64,000 bases of DNA from Theobroma cacao (lineage: Eukaryota > Streptophyta > Magnoliopsida > Malvales > Malvaceae): positions 40,015,662-40,079,661 of the forward strand of contig NC_030851.1 of the NCBI RefSeq assembly GCF_000208745.1, given 5' to 3'. The position numbers and the translations under genes are program-made. Below are positions 45,041 through 58,347 of the stretch, in pieces; position 1 is the stretch's first letter; each line of letters starts with the position of its first letter. The notes under the pieces were generated by a model. That model had not been told where the DNA came from and searched no databases. It saw only the letters and a program-made list of their open reading frames with translations.

Positions 45041-46993
45041 CTAAGAAATCAAGTTCTGCTTCTTTTCTTGCCAGTCATTGATTTGAGCCTCAATCTTTGT
45101 TTGAACAACTGCATGAAACCCTAGGTATGGCTCGTAACCAAAGAAGGTTTGAAGAGCCTGAGGAACAAGACGATAATAACTTAGACCATTTGTGAAGATC
45201 AATAGTTTTTTTCAGCTATTTTTCTTTATTTTTAAAGAAAAAAAATGAAATTACCTCCAATAGCACAAAGAAGGGAGCCATTATAAGGGCTTGAACAAGG
45301 TTGTCCAATAAAGCTGGTGCCCGTTTCTGTAGCATATAAATTGAATTTTAGGAGTGTGAATATGATTGAAAAGCATTAACTTTCTGTGTGTGTATGTATG
45401 TGCTTACATATGTTTGTATAATAGATGCAATGAGCAGAACTCATTACCTCAAAGAACCCATGGCCAATGAACTGTCCAGCCCAACAGACTAATTGAACCA
45501 CCAGAACAACCTAAGATTAGTGTCAACCCAATCAGAGCAAAATCAAGACAAAATGAAACTGCAAGTGCCAAAATTTCAACTATCAAGGAAGGACAGTTCT
45601 AAACAACAAATGGATTGAAACAAGAGTAGATGTGAATTGCTTTTGCTATAAACCAACAAGAACATGGCCCTGCAACCACAGATGGGCAGAATGAAAAAGT
45701 AACAGCCAATCCACATTTAGTCAAAACAATCAACTAATTATAATTGTTTGGAAATGTTTGTTTTACAAGGGGATTTGGAAAAATAACAGAATTCAATGCA
45801 ATCCAAGGTTAATGACAGTTTAACACCCTTTTATACATCTTTTATTTTTCTAGAATGCTGCTATCTGAATGTTAGATCATACTTCTGCATTCACCCCTGC
45901 CCATCTCTCGCTCACACACACTAAGCAAGGATTCAAAAGCTTTACTTAAGTGAATGGTAAATGGATTAAGACTATCCAGCAGTGATATAACTCATTATAT
46001 TCTCATCTTTCTTGTATACTTTACCAAGTCAAGCAGAGAGGCCAATAAAGCCAAATTGCAATATTCTTTAAGTCCAAACTATCATGTATAGGAATAACAG
46101 GAACAAAAGAATCCATTAGCATGCGAAAAGGATAAACTTTTATGTTTTGGAATAAATTCCAAACCCCAATTCACATTGTAAGCCACAAGAGTGATCCAAA
46201 TTGTCAAGCCATCATTTAAAATATTGCGAAGGATAGTTCCAGAAACAGACGCATTAGAAGACCTGGTTCTTTTAGAATAAAGGTGCTCCAATATTGAAGG
46301 AACTTTCAAAGGCCTACTATGTAGTCTTCTTGCAAGCAAAGTTGTGCTTGTCAAATGCTAAGACTATGGAGCTTGGACTTTGGACTCTGGAGAATCCTCC
46401 ATGAAAATCTAAATGAAAAGAATGCATTGTATGACTGAACCGATCAGGAACTTGACCAAAAACCAAATCATAAGCATTTCCAATAAAAAATTCCATGCAA
46501 AATTCCAAAGAAAAATTCTCTTTCAATCATAGGAAGCTCTCTATAAGGAAAACACAAAAAGGGATTCTTGTTTTTGAAAGGCAAAAGCTTTGAAAAAATC
46601 CATAAGACAAGAAAAAAGGAGAAAATTTTGTACCTTCCAAGCAAGAGAAAACCCAAGTCGAGCTGCGAGAAAGCTGCTACCAATCCAACAAACCCCACAA
46701 AGCAGAGCAGCCAAGGTCCCAGCTTTGATGTCCAAACACACGTAAAACACAGCATAGATCAACGCAAACAAGAACCCAAAATTCAAAACCAACGCAACGT
46801 GGCTCCCAAACAGAGAGAAATCGATGTGAGGGAGATGAAACAGAGGAGGAGTAAAGCAAAGAATGAGGATAGCAGTGAAGAAGATCGGCCAAACGAATAA
46901 CATGTGGATTGCTATGTTTATTGGGTTGCTGTGGTATGCACCGTAGAACGCAAAGTGCTTTTCCAGATCAAATAATTTAATCTTGATCCCCAT
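45041..46993 (-). CDS. Mpo1-like (DUF962) ER membrane protein
   Basis: Four exons, 46993-46634, 45510-45448, 45326-45255 and 45157-45041, give 203 aa, the usual size for plant DUF962 proteins such as Arabidopsis At1g18720. The family signature is FYGAYHSNPINIAIHMLFVW at the N-terminus, and WAGQFIGHGFFEKRAPALLD in the C-terminal half. About four hydrophobic helices are visible, with a hydrophilic tail ending QEKKQNLIS. The yeast homologue Mpo1 is an iron-dependent dioxygenase that shortens 2-hydroxy fatty acids from phytosphingosine. The conserved His residues (HSNP...H and GHGF) are the likely metal ligands, by family knowledge. Its activity in this plant is inferred. It is head-to-head with PNSL2. 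Confidence 0.88.
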
Positions 46994-47970
46994 ATTCTTT
47001 TCTTTGCAGATTTTTCCCGAGAAAATTACTGTGTTTGTTTTTTAAAGGCGACGACTTGGAAGCTATAGGAACCGAAAGTTGGGTTCTTTCAATGAGGTTA
47101 GTTGTTTTATAAAGGGCCAAATCAGAGTGGACTTGGGTGGCTGCCATTTGGCATCTAAATTCAAGCATTTAGTAAAAATTCTATTTTTCTTTAATTTAGT
47201 CATAATTTGGTATTATTATTTCAAACAACTATGCACCACTGAGATAATGACCTACACCAACATCTTGCCAAAGATATGGACTGATACCAACTAAGATAAA
47301 TGACTCTAAATCGGAAATTTCGATCACATTCAATGGTATTTCTTCATGCTCATGCAACTAGATGGATCACATTTGATGGTATCTATGATGTTTATGCAAC
47401 ATTAATGTAAATAATAATGCTTGTCATGAAAAAGGTATTATGGAGATTGGACAGTCCATAATACATGCGACTACATGTTATAAAACAAGAGAAAATAAAC
47501 TTTAATTTTAAGTGTCACGATAATTTAATAGGTTGTGCAGTGTATTATTTGTCTGACGTGAAATTGATGCAACACCTTATTTATTTATTTTTTTAATTTT
47601 TGACGTGATGTTATGCGTCTAAAATCACTTTTATCATATGATTATTATTTTTTTAAAAAAAATTAACTTAATAGAATAAGTAATGTTCATTTTTATTTCT
47701 TTTAAAATGGTAGGTGTGATGGGAGGCCCATACCTAACCATTTAAATTTGAAGGAGATAAACCTAATGAGAAAGCCCACTCACTCTGTTTTTGAGCTTGG
47801 TCACATCCTACGAGATGACAAGTGCCACGTTCCCAAAAAGCTGAGGTCCAAGTTGGATCAAGGGGAAACTAGGTCAGCACCAAAACCTGCCACAAAAATC
47901 CATTCTCTCACACTTTCCTCCACATGCAAAGCAACCTATCCTAAATGATCTGGCACTTTATCCAAAAACC
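46994..47970. promoter_or_regulatory. Divergent spacer between Mpo1-like and PNSL2 genes
   Basis: 977 bp between start codons, so both promoters lie here. The middle (47500-47720) is AT-rich. The short frame 47748-47948 just before PNSL2 shows no family motif and is probably leader or promoter sequence. Confidence 0.5.
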
Positions 47971-48688
47971 ATGAGCACCTTCACTAATTCTACAGCTCTC
48001 ATCCATGTCAGCCAGAGCTTCACAGCCCCCCAAACTCACCTTTGCAACAAACCCTCCATCCCCATAATCCGAGCATCGTTTCCATCCCAGCAAAATGATG
48101 ATGTGATGACCACCAGTACCAACCGGAGAAAACTTGTCACAACAATTCTGGCTACTCCACTAGCAGCACTGGGGCTGCATGGCACCTCGGTGGCAGTAGC
48201 AGAGAATTGGGGCACGCGTTCGTTTCTCAGGGAACGGTTTTTCGAGCCCGGGCTGTCGCCGGAAGATGCTGCCGCTAGGATTAAGCAAACTGCTGAGGGG
48301 TTGCATAGCATGAGAGAGATGTTGGACAACATGTCATGGAGGTATGTCATGTTTTACATTCGACTAAAGCAGGCTTATCTTTCTCAGGATTTGAAGAATG
48401 CTATGAGCACATTGCCCCAAGCTCGAAAGGAAGAATATGTGAAAACAGCGAATGAATTGGTAGATAACATGGCTGAGGTATACATCTAGCTATCTTTCAT
48501 TTGCATTCAATAATCTGAATTAGTGAAACTATATATATACCTTTAATCTGAATTAATGGGTGATTTTTTCTTTTTCTTAATTCTACTAGTTTGATTATTA
48601 CGTTCGCACACCAAAAGTATACGAATCATACTTGTACTACGAGAAGACATTGAAATCCATAGATGATTTAGTGGCATTATTGGGGTAG
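47971..48688 (+). CDS. PNSL2: Photosynthetic NDH subunit of lumenal location 2 (PsbQ-like)
   Basis: Two exons, 47971-48477 and 48590-48688, give 201 aa. The N-terminus is a bipartite plastid targeting signal: a Ser/Thr-rich transit peptide, then a twin-arginine lumen signal (N-RR at 52-53, then LVTTILATPLAALGLHG) with a predicted cut at AVA/E near residue 77. The mature part is the PsbQ-like four-helix domain, with LSPEDAAARIKQTAEGLHSM, LDNMSWRYVMFYIRLKQAYL and FDYYVRTPKVYESYLYYEKT. This matches Arabidopsis PQL2/PNSL2 (At1g14150), a lumenal subunit of the chloroplast NADH dehydrogenase-like complex in cyclic electron flow around photosystem I. Exons join in frame (AEF/DYY). Nuclear-encoded. 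Confidence 0.93.
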
Positions 48689-49059
48689 TACAAAGGTACT
48701 GGAGCCCTGATGGAGTATATGGTCAGCAATTGGCAAGTTGCTTCCATGTGACCATAACTTTGATTCGCAGTACGATCAGGAACTGTAGAGTTTCATTCAG
48801 TATACTTTCGGCAAGCAAATTTTCAACTCTTTAGGACACGTATTTATTCTTTTGCAGCTGTTGTTCATATAAAATTGATGATCAATGAGAGTTGGGAATT
48901 GCTTTGGTATTTGTTATGATTTAAAGTTGGATTGGTTGCAGACTAAGTTTGAATATTAGATTAAATAAAAGCCCTCAAACCAGCAAGACAAATACAGACT
49001 CAAACTAGAAAATATATAGATATATACATAGAGATGCACTCTTTCACTGTTATTTGGGA
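48689..49059. other. Convergent 3' flanks
   Basis: Between PNSL2 (+) and the CASP-like gene (-); expected 3' UTRs only. Confidence 0.5.
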
Positions 49060-50155
49060 TCACCATTGAGAGCTAGCAATGGCTGATGTAATGATTATCA
49101 GTATGAGCACAAATGCTGCAGCAAAAGAGCCTATCAACGATCCAGAAGTGTGTTCGCAGAAGGAGTTGAATTGTTGGCAAATTGCAAACCAATTGGCATT
49201 AGCATTCCCCTTGTGTGCTAAATAGACAATGGCTGCAGCAGTAGAAGCTCCAGCAGTGACCAGGGCCAGCATTACCTGTACAATTAGATTGAATGTGTTT
49301 CATTTGAAGTTAGATTCCTCAAATACACATATAATTATTTTAATTTTTTCTATAAATTCCTCTCCAAACCCCCCCAACCCCCCTCCCCCCCCCCCCCCCA
49401 AAAAAAAAAAAAAAACGAAGAAGAAAAGGAAATGCTCTGAGCATTTGCTTTGTGTGCTTTTTGAACATCTTAGGAAACAGCAGCTTCTGATGAGTGGTGT
49501 ATGTTGTTCAGGTTGAACAGTGAAAAACTATGAAATGAAATGGTAGTTTTATCCTAGTTAATTTTCAGTTGATTTTTATCTCTGAGGGGCATATTATCAA
49601 ATCAAATAAGCTTAGTTGAATCATATGATTTGCTTTTTGCCTATATGTTTAGCACAGAAACAAATATGATGCCCCAAATCAATGCTCATTATCCTCACCG
49701 TGTCAAACATGACCAAGATGATCCGACTGCTTTTGGCTGCTCTCCTGATAATGTGGTAGAAAGATAGGGGAAGAGAAAGCACAAGATAGGCACAGGCAAC
49801 TGAATTGGCGATCACAAAGAACCTGTCAAATATAGACATGCCAACCAAGTAAATTAGGTAACTTTCGTTTACATTGCAATTGAATTCAAGTGTCATAGTC
49901 ATGTATGGGGCACATCATGACGGTAGTAACTCACGTGAACATGGGAAGATCACTATATTCGGCATTCAATAGGATGGATTGAGGGAATAATGGAACTGTT
50001 TCTTCAGTAGTCCCCATGGCCATAGCACTCCCTAGTGTTCCTGCGGCAGCAAGGATTCTCAGCATGAAGTCTAGTACAGCAACCACACTGATCATCAATT
50101 TTGCCGGGGTTGCATCACTGGATGATTCACCAGACTCAAGTGGTCCTGTCTTCAT
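49060..50155 (-). CDS. CASP-like membrane protein
   Basis: Three exons, 50155-49935, 49822-49699 and 49275-49060, give 186 aa. The frame is open further upstream (to 50257), but [12 protein letters not shown] matches family starts and was chosen. There are four membrane helices near residues 22-48, 72-97, 108-134 and 160-182. The conserved charged residues of the family are present, Arg33 in helix 1 and Asp114 in helix 3 (FDTVMLAL). Very CASP-like stretches are [20 protein letters not shown] and [20 protein letters not shown]. CASPs form polymeric plasma-membrane scaffolds that guide lignin deposition in the endodermal Casparian strip; CASP-like proteins act in other cells. The first loop reads VPLFPQ rather than the LPFFTQ I recall from true CASPs, so I name it CASP-like (possibly CASPL1A type). 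Confidence 0.88.
49367..49416. repeat. Poly-C/poly-A low-complexity tract in CASP-like intron 2
   Basis: Runs of C up to about 15 bases pass directly into a run of about 16 A on the plus strand. It lies inside the second intron, and assembly accuracy here is doubtful. Confidence 0.8.
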
Positions 50156-53100
50156 TCCCTTGGTGATTTGTGTTGCCTTCTTTGAAAATCTCCAAAATTT
50201 AGAATAATTTTGGCTGGAACTACTTGCTAGATAGAGCAGAGTGAAAGATATGTACATTTATACAAACTTCAAGGCCATTGCAAATCTGGATTTTTCTCTT
50301 AGAATTATCCACCAGTAAAAAACAATCAAAGTGGGAATTAGGTTAATTTGCTGACCTTGAGATAATTGGCATTTGCTTCTGTAACATGTCACATGTCATT
50401 TTATGATAAGATGCATGACCCTCACTTTAATAAACTAGCTACGATGATGAAATCATTAATTTCTTAAATCCTATTCCTACCTGCTCCTACTTGCCTCAAA
50501 CTTGCGTCTATGAAAGACTAAAGCAAAGTTAGGACAGTGGCATACCATGACAAGCAGCATAATGCTTGGCTAATTCGGTACTGTTGTTGGAAAACAAGCT
50601 CCTCCTACATACTGCCATGTCCAATTTGGTGCAGAAAGCAATTTAATCTGTGGATCCCAACTCCAACTACAAGGGAAGCATAAGGATGCTAGAGTCACTG
50701 TGATTTGCACAAAGGAGGGAGGGATAGATACACATTTAATCATTTTAATCAATGTTGTTGTCTAAAAGTACTTGCAGTCCCCATCATTATTAACTACTCT
50801 GATATGTTAATGTCGTACCCAAGAGACCTAAAATTTCCCATATATTCACATTTATGGTGTGCTAAACTAAAGGAGACACGTAAGGAAGATGAATCTTTAT
50901 GTCATGGGACTTCTGTAGCTGTAAACGACTGAATGGCTGCAACCCATCTATAGGGAAACTTGGTCCAATCTCAGCCTAATAATAATGAATGATTTTCTGT
51001 AGGTTGTACACGGGGATGGACCCTCTCAAGTCTTGACTCCCAGTACCGTCAGACCGCAATGTCACATGTGTAGCCAGCTAAATTTGGGAATGCGATTGCA
51101 ATCTATTTGTGCTCAGCAGTCAGCTGTCCTATTTTTTTCACAGCTTTTACCGCAACTTCTGTAGGGAAATCTGGACCGACAGCGATGAAACATGTCCAAC
51201 AATAATTGTCAAAATCCAGAAACATTTTTCCCCGTATTATTTGGGTTCATTTGTTGACTTCATGTCCTAAACATTCACAATCACAGTCATGATGTGTTAC
51301 AGCAAAGCATACAACACAGATGTAACAAGGGCATTCCAAGTGAAAAGGGTCACGTCACTCGTGCTTCTAGCAAACCTCTCTCGGTCTGTAGCAAGAGATT
51401 CTATATTCAGTCAGCTAAAATCTGTCAATCTTGCAACTTGTTGCAATGACCCTTCAGTCTAGCTAATTGCTTTAATTATTCCCTTACCAAAGAACAAAAG
51501 GGTGATTGAGAATGATATGTCCGAGCTGTATCAGCATTAATAAGAGAAAAGGTGGGGTCGGGCATGACTCGATGCAATTATGTCCTTGTACCAAAAGTAA
51601 TGACTGATCCCTTTGAATTATGTGCGTGCCTCTTTCCTTCCATTCACTTGGAAACAGTTAGTATGGATCAAATTAAGTCTTTACAGCTTGAGCCTTGATT
51701 TTAATTCTAACACTGCAGTTCCACAGAAAATGTAAACATATTTCCTGTTGAAGGCTTAATCATTGGCACCTTTTATTCTATGAATACAATAGAGAAACAT
51801 TCTGGAACTGCAGAATTAACCTCTAACCTAAGAGAAAATGCCATCTATGTTTTCTTCTGTTTCTTTAAACTTTTGGTTAACTAGCAATTCTTGGATAGTC
51901 ATGCTATGATGATGAAGTTTCCATTTATAGGAATACCAGGCAATTGTCTGATACATTATTCACATTCAAAGGTGCTAAAGGAATGAAATGTTATATCTAG
52001 ATCATATATGCAAGGATGGGAACTTACTTCATAACGATTTTGACCCTGCCACATATAGTTTGAACCTCTCCTCCATTATTGTCATGTGAGAGTGCTGCTC
52101 CATCTTCAGCATTTCCAAGTTTTATTATCATCAGAGATCTAACATGCGAAAATCAGGCAGAATTGTAGCCAAAGACAACTTGCCGGTTATCTCCACCAAA
52201 AATATGCTCCATCTCCCAATAGTATTTCATTGAAAAGATTAATCCAGATGTCCCAAAAAGAAAAAAAAAATGCCATCTACATATAAATCTATTATTTGAA
52301 AATAAGCTATAGTTATGATATATATGGAAGAGAGAGAGAGAGAGAGCCTAGCCGGCAAGTCATCCTTGGCTGCACTACTTTACCTCATCTCCACATGCAA
52401 GACCTTAGATGAAGAAAGCCAGCATGGATATTCAGCAATGGAGAAACGACTGAATGAGTCTGAGGAGTGAACTTTTGGAACTAAAAGGAGGACCAGATAT
52501 GTATGGAGTATGTTTTTAGGCAGCAAAGCTAAACGTTTTAGCTTTGTTCTGCTGAAAAGAACAGCAATGTTTTCATCAGAGAGTTGGTTGTTTCTTTAAG
52601 GACCTATGCAAATGGAGGTTTGATGATGTATTCTTGCAGAGAGGAGTACTCTGAAAAAACAGTGGGTGCATATAACCAAGAATGAGGTTAACATATACAT
52701 TCATGAAGGCATTGTGGGAGTGAATGTGACAACTGCAACTGCATGGGTCCTGAAGTCAGCATACTCAAGCCCTAAAAGTTATTATCAATCACCTAATAAG
52801 CTCAGAGTAGTTTTATTTGCCACGTTGTCCCTGCCCCATATTTATGTTTGTGATTTTCTTTCCTCCTGGTTCAAATATTTATGTTAACAAAGCATATATT
52901 TCGTAATCTGCAATCCTAGTCAGACCCTCGATCTAGTTTTTTGAGATTGTTTTGGAAACAAACCTTATCACTTTCCAAGTTCCAAGTTCCAAGTTTAGGA
53001 TAAGGGATTAGGAGCTGATCCACTATTTGGAGAAATTTACACGACTGATGAAAATCTGAAATGTTTTGGCTAGGAATATGTAGGCAAACTATTAGCTTGT

Positions 53101-53930
53101 GAGAGGTGAAAATGCTGATCTATTTCAATGCCTAGGGAAAGTCTTTTGATGCCTATCCAATACTAACAAATTGACAGATCATTTGCTCAATTGATCATGC
53201 TAAAGTTGTTAAGATGGATAAATGAAAGTACCCCAAAGTTATGGATGAGATTACAAACGGAGGGAAGACTGATTCTGGTTTATGATGTAACAGGAATGGG
53301 AGTTTGGGGGGGACCTCGTGAATCTATGAATATGGTTATGGGGTGACATATGGGCTGAGGATGGCGTTTTTGTCTACCAAAGTTTCAATCCTAAATCCTA
53401 ATGGAGCAGATACCAGATAACATTTTCTCTGATATCAGCCCACCACCCACCCATCCCCCTTTTTTCCTGCCTGCTTTTCAGGTACAACTGTACATGACTC
53501 CCACTTGCTTTTCTGTTGCAAAGATTACTTCACCTCCTCACCCCGCCTTGAAATTTCAACTTGCAATAATACTCCCCACTCTGCCAAAGTGCTTCAATTT
53601 CAAGATCTTTGAATACTTTTTAGTTGATTCATCTTTCTCTCATGCACACACAAAAGTGAAAAACACAGTACACATGCAAAATGCTTTAACATTCCTGAGG
53701 GATTGTCCCAAAGCTTTGACAACCGCTACCTTGACAGAGCAATGAGTAGGAAACTAAACAGATCCCAGAACAATGACTAAGGATCAATCAGCACAACTTT
53801 GGGCCCATGTTTCAAACCTGTTCAGGTTCTAACCCAAACCCAAAACAAGAAACTAGCCCATGGGGCCATGACTGCCCCTACCCCACCATGGAAGAAATGC
53901 TCCATGCGTATTTTTAAGGCTTCATGTTGA
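50156..53930. other. Large gene-poor spacer
   Basis: Nearly 3.8 kb with no gene I can support. Base composition is less AT-rich than the TE island. There is a GA microsatellite at 52329-52346. Short frames (50705-50932, 52666-52887, 53401-53745) show no motif or exon structure. It could hold the CASP-like promoter and distal regulatory DNA. Confidence 0.45.
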
Positions 53931-53944
53931 TGATATAGTAGGAG

Positions 53945-54374
53945 ATTGAAGTCGGTAACGCCTGTCTTTATCAACCGGACCCGTCACTCGTCCGTCAAGC
54001 ATTCCGCTCCGATCTCTTTCATCAGGTAATCATTTCCTTTCACCTGTCAAGATGTCACCTTTTTTTTTGGATCTCGGTACTAATGTTTTCTTCCCTGTTC
54101 TGAATTCTCCATTAAATATTTCAGCAAGCTTACAGGCAGGAGCTTATTATGCACATATCAAGGAAATTCAGCCTGTCGTCTATCTGTTAAATTTTATAAA
54201 CTGGGTATTGTTTACTTTGTAGTATACACTAAACCTGGCACATATGCTTGCAATTTAATGGGGTTTAGTTCATCTTTTGATTCCCTTCATTTGGTTTCAA
54301 TCTGGCCTTCCAACTCTGCACCTCAAATGGAATCTTTGTTTTTACTGTCATGCAGGTATTTACTTAAAGCAAAA
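53945..54374 (+). other. Probable 5' UTR with intron of the endosulfine gene
   Basis: A likely leader exon ends at 54025 (TTTCATCAG/GTAATC), and a pyrimidine-containing acceptor TCATGCAG at 54348-54355 begins the coding exon. This explains why the frame remains open upstream of the chosen ATG. Inferred from splice signals only. Confidence 0.5.
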
Positions 54375-55502
54375 ATGTCACAAGCAAATAATGTTGAGGA
54401 TGTAAAGCAGAAGGAGGTGGTGGATGACAGTGAAAAGAATCAAGTTGATGATGACAAGGCTGATGATCAAAAAGATCAAATTTTGGGTGATGAGGGTGGT
54501 GCTGTCATACAAGAAGAGGTGAAAGATTCACATGAAAACAACAAAAGTCCCATGCCCTCAGCCCTACAGGAGGTAAATCATAAATGTTACATAAGCTGTG
54601 CTGATTTGATTTTGCATGGTTATGAACATTCAATAGTGAAATCTTTATTTGTTTTGACTTTAACAGGAAGAAGCAATCAAGAAAAAGTATGGAGGACTAG
54701 TACCTAGAAAACCTCCTTTAATATCCAAGGTTTTTATGCTTTGACTCTCTTGTTTTTTTCTTTTCCTTGATATTTTTTAATTGGAAGGTTGCTGACCAGA
54801 ACAATACTTGAATTCTATGCCTAGCACCATGAACGTGCGTTCTTTGATTCTGCTGATTGGGCATTAGGAAAGGTAATAGTACTCCTTTGAATTTCTCTTT
54901 GGCTCTAAGATCCCAATCCCATATCTGTTTTAGCCTATGATCTTGAATGGGTATTCATTTATGGTTTAAAATGCTAATGTTGTTGGTGACATCTTCAAAC
55001 TTGTTGAACAGCAAGGAGCACAAAAGCCTAAAGGACCACTTGAAGCATTGCGCCCAAAATTACAGGTATTGATAATGATCTTCTCTTTCCTGCTAACAGG
55101 CCAAAGTTAGAAAAACATGTCATTTTCTGAGTTCAACCTGTCAAGGTACAATAATGTAACCTGAGATTGAATATGTTAAATACTATTTTGTTTTGTTGAT
55201 TCCCAGCCCACCCCACACCAGCAGATGCGTTCAAGACGCTCAGCTTATGCACCTGCAGATGATAGTGAAGGTAAAAGAGAGGATCCATCTTATTTCAAAG
55301 AGCAGCATCACCCACCCACCCAAAGATTGAATATGTTATAATTCTCAATTCTCATGCTGGGTCCGACTCATGTTCTATTTCTCTGACAGGAGATGATGGC
55401 AATAACACAACTTCATCTGCCGAGGATCAAAGCTGCAGATTGGAGGGTGACAGTGGCGACAACGTTTCAAAGGAGGATGAGACACATGACATGAGGATGT
55501 GA
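54375..55502 (+). CDS. Endosulfine/ARPP19-family protein
   Basis: Six exons, 54375-54572, 54667-54729, 54825-54872, 55012-55065, 55207-55270 and 55390-55502, give 179 aa. The N- and C-terminal thirds are acidic and probably disordered. The centre is the conserved endosulfine core: EEEAIKKKYGGLVPRKPPLI, then ERAFFDSADWALGKQ (Ser96), then KPKGPLEALRPKLQ and SRRSAYAPADDSE. In animals and yeast the Ser in FDSGDY is phosphorylated by Greatwall/Rim15, turning the protein into an inhibitor of PP2A-B55. The plant motif is FDSADW. Arabidopsis At1g69510 is the remembered counterpart. A cytosolic or nuclear cell-cycle/nutrient regulator role is inferred from the family. The small core exons (48-64 nt) all join in frame. 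Confidence 0.9.
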
Positions 55503-58347
55503 GAGAGCTTGGTTCACTTTTAGATTCAGTGGTGCTTTTGATGAACCTCATGAACATGCAAAATGTTTCTTTTTTGAGATTTTTCTTCCTGGTAGAAACT
55601 GGGGGTTGGTAAACCCTGTATATTTATTGATAAGCATACGATGACAGCGTCGAGCTTCATCATTATAAGCATAAGAACATTCCTTCGAACCTTTCTTGTT
55701 GGAGTCATAAATGAAGGAGTTACTGATTCATTTTATATATGACTTGAATTCTTATATATAAAATTCATATATTTGTTATTTCTTATTCTTTTATTATTAA
55801 AAAAAAACCCTTATCTCTTAATTTGTATTAACACAAACTCTTCATCTTTACAACAATTTAACAATCATCGGATTCAATATATAATACACTGTAAATTAAC
55901 GATCATCAGATTCAATCTATGGTACATCAACTGCATTTAAATGTCAGAAACTCAGTACACAAACAGCTCACGACATATATATAATTGTCTGATAACAAGG
56001 GTTCGAGGGCTTTGAACGATGACTGATGAGATCAATGAGACAAATGAACTGCTTGACTGCATTGATTAACAGCTTGACAAACCATGATGTACATGTCAAA
56101 CATTGTGACCAAAGCTGAGAATGCAGGAAGACATTTTGCACTAGTGCCAACAATATTTCAACTCGGATAGAAAACCCTGTCAGCAAGCATTATCCCTAAG
56201 AGAGTAATGTATTATGTATATACAAAAGGTCAAAAAAATAAACAAGTGATTTCTATCGAGTATCATCTTCAGAATAACTATAAAAGGAAAGCTTGCTACT
56301 TGCTAGTGTAATAAAAACAACAGTTCAGTGTATAAAACTAGCCACACATGGAAGCTAGACATAACGACTCTCCAATATTTAGAAGGTTCTAAGATTATTC
56401 TATTTCTCAGTACAGTAGAAAGTGTTCTGATGGTTGTTAACAAAACTCCCATGTAAATCAAATATCCATGCATATACATCCATATGAGTAAATGTCTAGG
56501 TGAATTTTTAACAGCCACAAACCGGTTTGTGCATGGGAGACACCACACACGAGTATTAGTAATTGAAAGATAGCAGTAAAAAAGATAATTAGATACAGAG
56601 AAAATCAGCAACAAAGCATTAACAATAATAAGAAATATATTCAAATTGTACGATTCAAGCATTCTTTTGCATATATATACGTATCTCCACTTTCTCTATT
56701 ATTCTGACGATTAAGTAAAGAGCAATCTCCTCAGCATGTGTTTGTTGTGATGAAGAAAGGCAAGGCTAGAAGGAGACTTGTATGGGAATATTAAGCAAAC
56801 ATATAGCCCTGGAACAGTAATTGTAATATTCAACAACCAGACAAATCATCAGGTCTGAAAGTATTGTTATCATTATTTTCTTTTAGAATTTTCTCACTGC
56901 CAAGGATCATTGGAAACTCCCTAGTTGTGGCAACCATTTCCCTAAATCACTACCTGACTGTTGTCTTAGAAACTAAAGCTGTTTATGCTACAATTATGGG
57001 ACATATCAACCTATTTCTCATCGGTTTTAAAAGAAAATTAGAAAAATATTAATGAATTACCTTTTCAATCATTTGTTTTTACTTTTTTAGGTTAAAAATG
57101 ACCATCATTTTTTTCACTTCAAATTAAAAAAATGATTTCACATTTCATCTTTCTATTTCTGTTATATTGCTCCAATTCTGTTCAGTGTATACCACAAATA
57201 CAACCAGATTCCAATTGACTACAAAAGTCACTTACCAGTTACTACATATAGCTTACCTGCTACCAATGCCAGAGGAACTCAACGATAAAAACCACCTGCC
57301 AAGTGCACAAATAACTAAAGTTGCTTACGGCAAGATGAAATAAGAGCATGAGGAAGCAATACCAAGAATAAACCTACCCCTTCAATTGATTCCATTTCAG
57401 GTTAACCTTATCTCCCTCTCTAGCTTTCTCTTCACAACACAGCCTCCAAAACTTACCTGAACACATACCATAACCAAATATTTCTGACTTTAAGTGATTT
57501 ACAATTTCATAACACTCTTATATCACTTCCAACTCATTTTATGCAAAGCTCAAATCTCAGATCATGCAACAAAGGAATAATTTTTTAATGCAATTCATTT
57601 AGAAGGACATATAACCTCTCTTCTTCAAGAGAAAAAGAACCGTTATACCCCTGCAAACTCCAAAAATACACCAGCCATTTGAGCTACATGTAAAACATTA
57701 TCAAGAAACCAGAATACATGGCATTTAAACCCAATAAAAGATACTGCTACATTTACACTTAGGATTACAGAAACCTACACTTTCCTATGACACTGCTCTC
57801 AAACCACATGGATACAAGAAAAAACCTAAACAAACAGATGCTACCTGAATTCCATTATTAAACATTAAAAACATTTCATGAGCCAAAGTGCCAAAAGTCA
57901 AGGCTACAAATGTAAGGTTTTTACATGAAAAGCAAATTATTTGAAACACATTACAGAGCCTGAAAATCATGAAGTCCAGGCCAAAAGTGATTTGAGTGGT
58001 GATTTGCATCATCAAATGATCTTGGTCACACAAGACAAGCGCAAGGGTGGGCCAAAGTGGAACATAAGTTTCTCAAATCCAATTTGTCTGGTCTTCTGAT
58101 CTAGGCTGGCTTCATCGAAAGGGACAAAGGTCTGGCTTCTATGTTTGTTGACGACAACTGTTTAGATAGGGGAGAAAAGGCAACAAGTGGGGAAGGTGCA
58201 TTAGAATCCTTGGCAGAGGATGGCTGGCAGGGTTCAATAAATCATTCTGCAGTATCTTCTTCACTCAAAAGTATCAAAAGAACTTGCTTATCAATACCCA
58301 AAGTATGTAAATGAAATAAAAAACATATTTACCTGCAGAGTCTGGGA
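55503..58347. other. Convergent spacer with no recognised gene
   Basis: About 2.8 kb between the endosulfine gene (+) and the KH gene (-). Both 3' UTRs lie at the edges. Otherwise there are short frames without motifs, and no tRNA or rRNA was recognised. Confidence 0.5.

Noticed and set aside
47748..47948. 66-residue frame just before PNSL2
   Set aside because: No homology recognised and it ends before the PNSL2 start; probably leader sequence.
53401..53745. 114-residue plus-strand frame
   Set aside because: Proline- and serine-containing but with no motif, no partner exons and no similarity I recognise.
56000..56090. Possible C/D box snoRNA (CTGATGA near 56023)
   Set aside because: No paired terminal stem and no convincing D box at proper spacing.
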